From assembly GCA_002713555.1 (NCBI GenBank), contig PATG01000071.1, positions 4,342-16,661 of the forward strand: a DNA stretch of 12,320 nt, written 5' to 3'. Shown piece after piece: positions 7,388 to 12,320 of the stretch. Origin of the DNA: Planctomycetaceae bacterium. Lineage in GTDB: Bacteria > Planctomycetota > Planctomycetia > Pirellulales > Lacipirellulaceae. The stretch's first letter is position 1; the number at the start of each line of letters is the position of its first letter. The translations under genes and the position numbers were made by a program. A model generated the notes under the pieces. That model had not been told where the DNA came from. It was given only the letters and a program-made list of their open reading frames with translations, and did not search any database.

Positions 7388-9154
7388 ATGCGAATTACAA
7401 CCAAGAAGACTGCTCTTTTTTTAGTCCTTGTTTTTGCCTTGGGAGTACCCGTCGGGGCAGACGAAGTATCCCAGCCAGATACACCCGACTTGCAAGGAAG
7501 AGCAAAACTGGCGCTCAGTTTTCTGACCAAGTCGTGTGATCCCCAGCGGGGTGGATTGCCACTGTGGTGGGGAAAATTCAATCTCGACCAGCCTGCCCTC
7601 TGGCATGAAAATCACATCTACATGCAAACCGCCGGCTTATGGACAGATGCTGTGGTGCTGATGCGTCACATGACGGGAGACACTCAACACGCTGAATTGC
7701 AAGCAAAGCTGGGGAATTTACTTCTCTCCTACTATGACCCAGAAGACGGTTTTGTGCATCAGGAAAAACGCGAAGATCAACCGGTCCAAGACAATGTTCC
7801 CATTCAAAGCATGTCCTATTCGCTGAAAGGAATGGTAACGCTTTATGCCGCCACCAAAGACCAGCGAGTCAAAGCTTATATCGATCGATTGATCGGTGGC
7901 CTTTCGAAGATCATGATCAAAAAAGACGACTACTGGTATTTCCCATCACTTGGCTACTCCAGGAGTTCGGGTTGGTCTTCGCAAGAGGAACCACCGGTCG
8001 AGGGCTGGCCACTGGGTGCCGCAGGACATTGTATTTTTTACCTACGGCCCTTATCTCGCTATGCGCACCTGACCGGAGACCCCACCGCAAGAGAACTTGC
8101 TGATAACATGTTCAACTGGATTCTGTTTCATTCCGGAACCAGATTCGGTATCGATAAGCCCATTCAAGGTATTCTGGTAACCAACACCTGGGCTGCCAAC
8201 GCCGCTTTGTATCATGCCCATTGGACAGGTCGGCAGGACCTCAAGGATTGGGCAATTCAGGCCTTCCAAGTGGCGCAGAAAAAAGGAACGCGTTTTGGCT
8301 GGTTTCCGGAATTCGATTCCAACTATGTCTGCGAGGGCGGCGAGACGTGTCCTTTGGTCGACATGATCGAGATTGCGATTACACTTGCGCTTGCTGGACA
8401 AAACGAGTACTGGGATGTCGCTGAAAAATATGGACGCAACCAACTTCTGGAACACCAGATGCTGCACACAGATTGGTTCGAAAATATCCGGCCCATTGCC
8501 GAACGCCGCCCAGGCAATTCCCCTCCAGGTGGTCGAACCGAGAATGTGCTGGAGATGCTGCCCGGTGGATTTGCTGGCTGGAGTGCGCCGAACGACTTTT
8601 TTGGTTGTTCCTCGGTTAACGCCAACTTCATGAAACAAGGATGTTGTGATGTTCAAGGGGCACGTGGTTTGTATTTGCTCTGGCACCATGCAATTCGTGA
8701 ATTGGAGAATGGAGTTTGGATTGACCTCCTCTTCAGCCGTTCATCGCGGTCGGTCGATGTCCATAGCCACCTGCCCTACGAAGGTCAAATTGATTTGCAT
8801 GTCCACCTCCCACAGCCAATGTATGTTCGTATTCCCGGTCATGTAGATCGGACGCAAGTTTCGGTGAAAATCAATGGTCAAACGCAGCCCGTTGAGTGGC
8901 AAAAGGGCTATGTGCATTTGAAGCACCTCACTCCAGATGCACGTGTGGAGATAACCTTTCCACTCGCAATATCAAAAACTAGAGAAATTGCCCAGCGCAG
9001 TGGATTTCAAGTTGTTTGGAAAGGCAATACGGTTGTTTCCATCGATCCACCAGGTGCTGTCTATCCTCTCTATGCGCGTCAGGGATTTCTTTCAGGTCCG
9101 GCACCACGAACGACACGTTCGGCATACGTGCCCGAAAAAAGTCTAAAGCCGTAG
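7388..9154 (+). CDS. Exported six-hairpin glycosidase related to GH127 (zinc-cysteine beta-L-arabinofuranosidase type)
   Basis: This 588-residue protein has a signal peptide (hydrophobic core ~9-19, likely cut after VGA at 24). The central domain has repeated helix pairs of an (alpha/alpha)6 toroid, followed by a beta-sandwich from ~455. In it, MYVRIPGHV (478-486), SVKINGQTQPVEWQKGYVHL (492-511) and VEITFPL (520-526) match the C-terminal pattern of GH127/DUF1680 proteins. The characterised GH127 enzyme HypBA1 holds zinc with Glu-x-Cys and a Cys-Cys pair, one cysteine being the nucleophile. Here GGETCPLVDMIE gives E319 and C321, and KQGCCDVQGAR gives C419-C420, so the full set is present. Expected activity is release of a pentofuranose or related sugar outside the cytoplasm, but specificity in this clan varies. 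The gene lies 45 bases after the unknown exported protein and 3 bases before the next gene, so it is probably co-translated with it. Confidence 0.78.
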   Translation: MRITTKKTALFLVLVFALGVPVGADEVSQPDTPDLQGRAKLALSFLTKSCDPQRGGLPLWWGKFNLDQPALWHENHIYMQTAGLWTDAVVLMRHMTGDTQHAELQAKLGNLLLSYYDPEDGFVHQEKREDQPVQDNVPIQSMSYSLKGMVTLYAATKDQRVKAYIDRLIGGLSKIMIKKDDYWYFPSLGYSRSSGWSSQEEPPVEGWPLGAAGHCIFYLRPLSRYAHLTGDPTARELADNMFNWILFHSGTRFGIDKPIQGILVTNTWAANAALYHAHWTGRQDLKDWAIQAFQVAQKKGTRFGWFPEFDSNYVCEGGETCPLVDMIEIAITLALAGQNEYWDVAEKYGRNQLLEHQMLHTDWFENIRPIAERRPGNSPPGGRTENVLEMLPGGFAGWSAPNDFFGCSSVNANFMKQGCCDVQGARGLYLLWHHAIRELENGVWIDLLFSRSSRSVDVHSHLPYEGQIDLHVHLPQPMYVRIPGHVDRTQVSVKINGQTQPVEWQKGYVHLKHLTPDARVEITFPLAISKTREIAQRSGFQVVWKGNTVVSIDPPGAVYPLYARQGFLSGPAPRTTRSAYVPEKSLKP

Positions 9155-9157
9155 TCT

Positions 9158-10804
9158 ATGAGCCGTTTCGTCCTTTTTGCTGCTAGTGCATTTGTGGCTT
9201 TACCATGTTGCTGCTTGCATGGAGAGCAATCTTCTACGGAAGCTTTGATTAAGGTCGATGCCGGACGAGTCCATCGGGTTCGGCAGATGATGCAGCGATT
9301 GCCGAAGCCGAAGCAGAGCGGCGTCGACCTCAAATGGCACATGGACCGGGCCATGGACTATGCAACACACGTATTGGATAGCTCGGCATACGGACGGCCT
9401 CTCTACGCCAACTATGTCTGGGGTGGACCGACACGACTTGAACATTCCGAATGGGATGTACCGCATTGTGTGGGGAGACTCCTGCATACAGTCAATCTCT
9501 GGGAAAATTCAACGGATCAACGCGTTGAAAATAAAAAAGTTATCGAACAGCTGCGCGAACTTCTTTACCAGAGCATCTCTCCCAAAGACCATTTTGCACA
9601 TTTTCCAAAGTATTGTCGAGAAAACGAAGAGGTCGATTGGCATAGCCAACGCGAAGTTTTATTCGGGCTGATGTGTTTGTACGACAGGGAGAATGACGCA
9701 CGTGCCAAGCAGCTGGCCCAAGAGCTGGTGGCCGCCTATCTGGAGATAGTCCAACAACCGAATTTTTCGCCAAATCCACAAATACACGGCCGCATGCTCG
9801 ATGCCGTCATGGAGTACAACCGTCTGGTCGAAGACACCCATGGAGACGCTTTGGCTCAAATACTTGCCGAAAAATTTTCTACATGGTGCGAAGCTCAGCA
9901 AAAGTTTCCAGAGCCAGCCCACAATCATTCAATTCTTGGCACGATTGCCAATGTGATCGAGTATGGCATCGAAACCGATCAGCCCCAGTACGTTCAAAGT
10001 GGCCAACGGATGATCGACGGACCCTCCAAGTCAGTGTGCTCTTCCTTTGGCCATGTTGCTGAAGGAAGTACTCATCGCGGAGAGGCAAATTGCACGGGCG
10101 ACATCATACGGTCACTCATTATGCTTGGCCGCAATGTTGATCCGAGTTATCTCGATGAGGCAGAAATTGCCATCCGCAATCATCTCCTTGCCAGCCAGCA
10201 TCTGGACGCTTCCTTAGAACGAATGCCGAATAGGGGTGAGGAGGCAATGATTACCGATGCAGCCATACGCTGTGTTGGTGGTTTTGGCTTCACTTTGCCG
10301 AATGATTTGATTGATGCCAACTATCCTCACCTTGCCGTTGATTTAGTCGAGGGAGGGATGCATGCATTGGCTGATGTTTATGACAATATTGTCAGTGTGG
10401 ACGATGCGGGTATCCACGTTCATTTTCTCTTTTCTTATCATCACCCCGCAGTCAAGATTCGCTGCTTCATTCCGGTCGAGGGACTTATCGAAATTCATAC
10501 TCGTGAGCTACTTCCCATTTCTATCCGCATTCCTGAATCGGTTCAGCGTGATTCTTTGCAATTGCAAATTGATGGCCAGAATCAGGCCATTGAGATTTCA
10601 GATTCATATTTGCGAATACCAGCGCAAGCCAAAAGCACGATGGCAAGTATCCGCTTTCCACTGGCGAAGCGCCGTGTCACCGAAAAAATTTACGACAAGC
10701 AGTTCCAACAAGAGTGGTTGGGAGATACGCTACGCGCAATGACCCCCCTGGGGAAAAACGTGCCTCTTTACACACCTTCACGATTAAAGATGTATGGCAG
10801 GTAA
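9158..10804 (+). CDS. Exported six-hairpin / GH127-like protein with an incomplete cysteine site
   Basis: This 548-residue protein starts 3 bases after the preceding GH127-like gene and is probably translationally coupled to it, as no clear ribosome binding site is visible. The N-terminus is an export signal (hydrophobic ~4-20, unusually ending in three cysteines, C17-C19). The body is helix-rich up to ~410. A C-terminal beta-sandwich follows, with ELLPISIRIPESV at ~440-452, LQLQIDGQNQAIEIS at ~457-471 and ASIRFPLAKRRV at ~486-497, the same layout as its neighbour. In place of the neighbour's E-T-C and C-C zinc site it has E299 and C302 (RGEANCTGD) and a single C362 (AAIRCVGGFGF). It therefore keeps part of the putative metal site but lacks the cysteine pair. 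It could be a divergent glycosidase, perhaps with another mechanism, or a non-catalytic partner. Its substrate is unknown. Confidence 0.65.
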   Translation: MSRFVLFAASAFVALPCCCLHGEQSSTEALIKVDAGRVHRVRQMMQRLPKPKQSGVDLKWHMDRAMDYATHVLDSSAYGRPLYANYVWGGPTRLEHSEWDVPHCVGRLLHTVNLWENSTDQRVENKKVIEQLRELLYQSISPKDHFAHFPKYCRENEEVDWHSQREVLFGLMCLYDRENDARAKQLAQELVAAYLEIVQQPNFSPNPQIHGRMLDAVMEYNRLVEDTHGDALAQILAEKFSTWCEAQQKFPEPAHNHSILGTIANVIEYGIETDQPQYVQSGQRMIDGPSKSVCSSFGHVAEGSTHRGEANCTGDIIRSLIMLGRNVDPSYLDEAEIAIRNHLLASQHLDASLERMPNRGEEAMITDAAIRCVGGFGFTLPNDLIDANYPHLAVDLVEGGMHALADVYDNIVSVDDAGIHVHFLFSYHHPAVKIRCFIPVEGLIEIHTRELLPISIRIPESVQRDSLQLQIDGQNQAIEISDSYLRIPAQAKSTMASIRFPLAKRRVTEKIYDKQFQQEWLGDTLRAMTPLGKNVPLYTPSRLKMYGR

Positions 10805-10832
10805 ATGCTTAAGAGTGGGCTGAAAAGGATTT

Positions 10833-11612
10833 TTACTCTAGCGACTCGCGATAGTCCTGCTCCCACATGAATTCGTTGCCTTCGAAAAAGGTGTCCGGCA
10901 AAACAAAGTCTGCCAGTTTGCGGAGCGCACGGTCGATGTGCTTTTGACCGTTTTTGAGAATGAATACACTATGACCCGGAAAGAGCATGTCAATGTTGAG
11001 TCCCGCCAGCTTGGGCAAGTCGCGGCGGTAGTCTTCTAGACTGGCGCCAGGTGCGTTGGAGATTCCCAGCAGTCCCGCATAAAAAACGACATCTCCCGAA
11101 AATAGCACCCGCTCCCCGGCGATTTCACACAGGAAGCAGTTCGAATCTTTGGTATGCCCCTGCACGGTGATGGTCTGAATTTCTAGATCACCCATAGAAA
11201 GGGTATCTCCATCGCCAAACGTATGATCTGGCGAACAGGGCTGCGGTTTTAAATCCTGCGGGTAGCGGCCGAACTCAAAGTTTTGCCAAATGGTGTGATC
11301 TTCCTGGATGTTTTCCATGAGATGTCGGCCGGCTTCAGGAGCCCAAATTTCGGCGCCGGTTGCTTCCCGTATTTCTGGGGCTCCCCCCCAATGGCCCAAA
11401 TGTGCATGAGTAATCAGGATATGTGTGAGATCTTTTGGCTCGAAACCTTGGATCTGGATGTTCTTTAATATTTCTTCAACACCCATTCCAGTGCCAGAAT
11501 CAACGAGCGCCAAAGCATTTCCAGATTCGACAAGATAACAATTGCAGTCGAGCAGATGACTCAGGCCAAATTGTTCCGAGCCGACCAGGTAAATTTGATC
11601 ACATATTTTCAC
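10833..11612 (-). CDS. MBL-fold (metallo-beta-lactamase superfamily) hydrolase
   Basis: This 259-residue cytoplasmic protein reads from GTG 11612, supported by AAGGA 8 bases upstream. The fold's metal motifs appear in order: THAHLGH at 68-74, GHTKDS with H153, FSGD with D174, and FPGH with H214. The usual first motif is H-x-H-x-D-H. Here the Asp is G73 (codon GGC; GAC would need a single base change), so the second metal site is short of a ligand. Family members hydrolyse thioesters such as S-lactoylglutathione, lactones, phosphodiesters and lactams. The layout, with no extra domain and a GD-x-L-x-x-G region (134-141), is closest to glyoxalase II or lactonase-like proteins. It is the last gene of a minus-strand run, 15 bases after the VOC gene, and it converges on the glycan operon with a 28-base gap. 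A role in opening a sugar lactone is possible but is inference. Confidence 0.8.
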   Translation of the reverse strand: MKICDQIYLVGSEQFGLSHLLDCNCYLVESGNALALVDSGTGMGVEEILKNIQIQGFEPKDLTHILITHAHLGHWGGAPEIREATGAEIWAPEAGRHLMENIQEDHTIWQNFEFGRYPQDLKPQPCSPDHTFGDGDTLSMGDLEIQTITVQGHTKDSNCFLCEIAGERVLFSGDVVFYAGLLGISNAPGASLEDYRRDLPKLAGLNIDMLFPGHSVFILKNGQKHIDRALRKLADFVLPDTFFEGNEFMWEQDYRESLE

Positions 11613-11627
11613 GACCGAGTTCCTTAC

Positions 11628-12047
11628 TCATACAACTTCTGGTACGCCATGCCGATAAATCTCGGCAACCTCAAAAATCCATCCGCTGGGCGAACGGAAG
11701 AAGGCCACTTTACGATCACCAAAGCCTGCGGAAACTTCTGCGGGCTCGCGGATTGGTGTCGCTCCTGCGGATGCAAATTTATCGACGTCTGCTTCAAAGT
11801 TGTCACTTATATAAACCAGATGGGTTGGTCCATAGGGTAGCTCCATGCCAAGTTCCGTTTCGTACACCATGACTTCGGCCAGGTGCAGGTACTTGTCCCC
11901 CATTTTAATCAATGGAATACGATAGTCGGTCCCATCGATATTTAAAGTTTCATCGAGTACGATTTCGTTACCAATCTCCCGATGAAACTGCAGCTCCTTT
12001 TCAAGGTCAGGGACCTTAACACCAATTGTCCATAGTCCCTTAAGCAT
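11628..12047 (-). CDS. VOC (glyoxalase/bleomycin-resistance fold) protein
   Basis: This 139-residue protein consists of a single pair of beta-alpha-beta3 modules. The start is backed by GAGAGG 5 bases upstream. Recognisable elements are the opening IGVKVPDLEKELQFHREIG (8-26), the second-module strand GPTHLVYIS (73-81) with H76, FEADVDKFASAGATPI (84-99), and the closing FFRSPSGWIFEVAE (116-129) with E126. In metal-dependent VOC enzymes the first ligand is a His at the start of strand one (H-x-G-x-x-V). Here that place is T7, so either the metal site is incomplete or another residue substitutes. VOC proteins include lyases, epimerases, dioxygenases and simple binders. The activity here cannot be assigned. 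It sits 22 bases after the RraA-like gene and 15 bases before the MBL gene, so all three are probably one transcript, and a link to small oxo-acid chemistry is plausible. Confidence 0.78.
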   Translation of the reverse strand: MLKGLWTIGVKVPDLEKELQFHREIGNEIVLDETLNIDGTDYRIPLIKMGDKYLHLAEVMVYETELGMELPYGPTHLVYISDNFEADVDKFASAGATPIREPAEVSAGFGDRKVAFFRSPSGWIFEVAEIYRHGVPEVV

Positions 12048-12069
12048 AAGTACCTCTCAATTAAAAGAA

Positions 12070-12320
12070 TCATGCCTGGCGCGAAACACGGTTACGCAAA
12101 ACGGCAATCGCGTTGCCCATGGCTCGGCGTCGCTCTACCAACTCGGCAATTTTCTTGTCTCCCGTCTGAGTCGCATACTCAATCACCTGTTGTTCAGCCG
12201 CGATAAACTCATCTGCGACATCTGCCACCTCGTTGGCTATTTCCAGGGGAATATTCGTGACGCCATTGCAATCTCCATGCAGCAGATCGCCCATCCGTAC
12301 TTGAAGTCCGCCTACTTCCA
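12070..12320 (-). CDS. RraA-like / HMG-aldolase family protein, C-terminal part only
   Basis: The frame is open through the right edge of the window. Upstream of the ATG at 12294 it reads EVGGLQVR in frame, so that ATG is internal and the real start lies outside. The visible ~82 residues carry the hallmark GGLQVRMGDLLHGDCNGVTN, equivalent to the G-D-x-x-H-G-D-x-x-G-V signature of RraA-like proteins. A long charged helix follows (EIANEVADVADEFIAAEQQ and beyond), ending the protein. The family includes 4-hydroxy-4-methyl-2-oxoglutarate/4-carboxy-4-hydroxy-2-oxoadipate aldolases, oxaloacetate decarboxylases and the RNase E inhibitor RraA. Outside gamma-proteobacteria and close relatives an aldolase or decarboxylase role is more likely. 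The metal-binding and catalytic Arg-Asp lie upstream and cannot be checked. It heads the visible part of the minus-strand run, so it may share a pathway with the VOC and MBL genes. Confidence 0.8.
   Translation of the reverse strand, partial: EVGGLQVRMGDLLHGDCNGVTNIPLEIANEVADVADEFIAAEQQVIEYATQTGDKKIAELVERRRAMGNAIAVLRNRVSRQA

Noticed and set aside
8051..8689. 212-codon open frame on the minus strand
   Set aside because: It is antisense to the GH127-like gene, over its zinc-site region, and its translation has no family-like pattern. It is taken as a shadow frame.
10812..10839. Possible bidirectional terminator between the convergent operons (AGAGT ... AAAA gga TTTT ... ACTCT)
   Set aside because: The arms are only 5 and 4 bases, AT-rich and asymmetrically bulged, and the structure overlaps the MBL stop codon. 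A terminator is expected in this 28-base gap, but the pairing is too weak to call.
1..12320. CRISPR arrays, insertion sequences, tRNA or rRNA genes, attachment sites
   Set aside because: I saw no regularly spaced repeats, transposase motifs, terminal inverted repeats or cloverleaf-like sequences on either strand.

Overview
The window reads as bacterial accessory DNA devoted to breaking down a complex sugar polymer or glycoconjugate. Three things suggest a Planctomycetota-like (possibly Pirellulales) or similar glycan-degrading marine or soil bacterium: densely packed genes, several exported glycosidase-type proteins of the GH116 and GH127 kinds, and a Gfo/Idh/MocA plus lyase gene set. This placement is inference. 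There is no rRNA or marker gene here to confirm it.

Layout. (1) Positions 1-1475 hold the 3' part of a large secreted-type beta-helix (pectate-lyase-like or tail-spike-like) protein that enters from the left edge. (2) Positions 1476-1766 are a non-coding gap. It contains competing inverted repeats, a plausible sigma70-type promoter and a good Shine-Dalgarno sequence. (3) Positions 1767-10804 carry a tightly spaced plus-strand run of six genes: a Gfo/Idh/MocA dehydrogenase, an isocitrate lyase/PEP-mutase-family lyase, an exported GH116-like glycosidase, an exported protein of unknown function, and two exported six-hairpin-type proteins related to the zinc-cysteine GH127 family. (4) After a convergent 28-base gap, positions 10833-12320 hold a minus-strand run. 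Read in the direction of transcription it is an RraA-like aldolase (cut by the right edge), a VOC/glyoxalase-fold protein and an MBL-fold hydrolase.

Likely teamwork (inference): the exported proteins would trim a glycan outside the cytoplasm. The cytoplasmic dehydrogenase would oxidise or epimerise a released sugar or sugar acid, and the lyases would cleave the carbon skeleton of a keto-acid product. No transporter and no regulator is visible in the window.

The most striking oddity is that the dehydrogenase gene is cut by an in-frame TAG at codon 37, immediately after an otherwise normal Rossmann start. TAG is the ordinary stop of three other reading frames here, so this looks like a recent nonsense mutation, a sequencing error, or a recoding event. 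Several enzymes also depart from the usual active-site residues of their families: GH116, the second GH127-like protein, the PEP-mutase-like lyase, the MBL protein and the VOC protein. The locus may therefore work on unusual chemistry.
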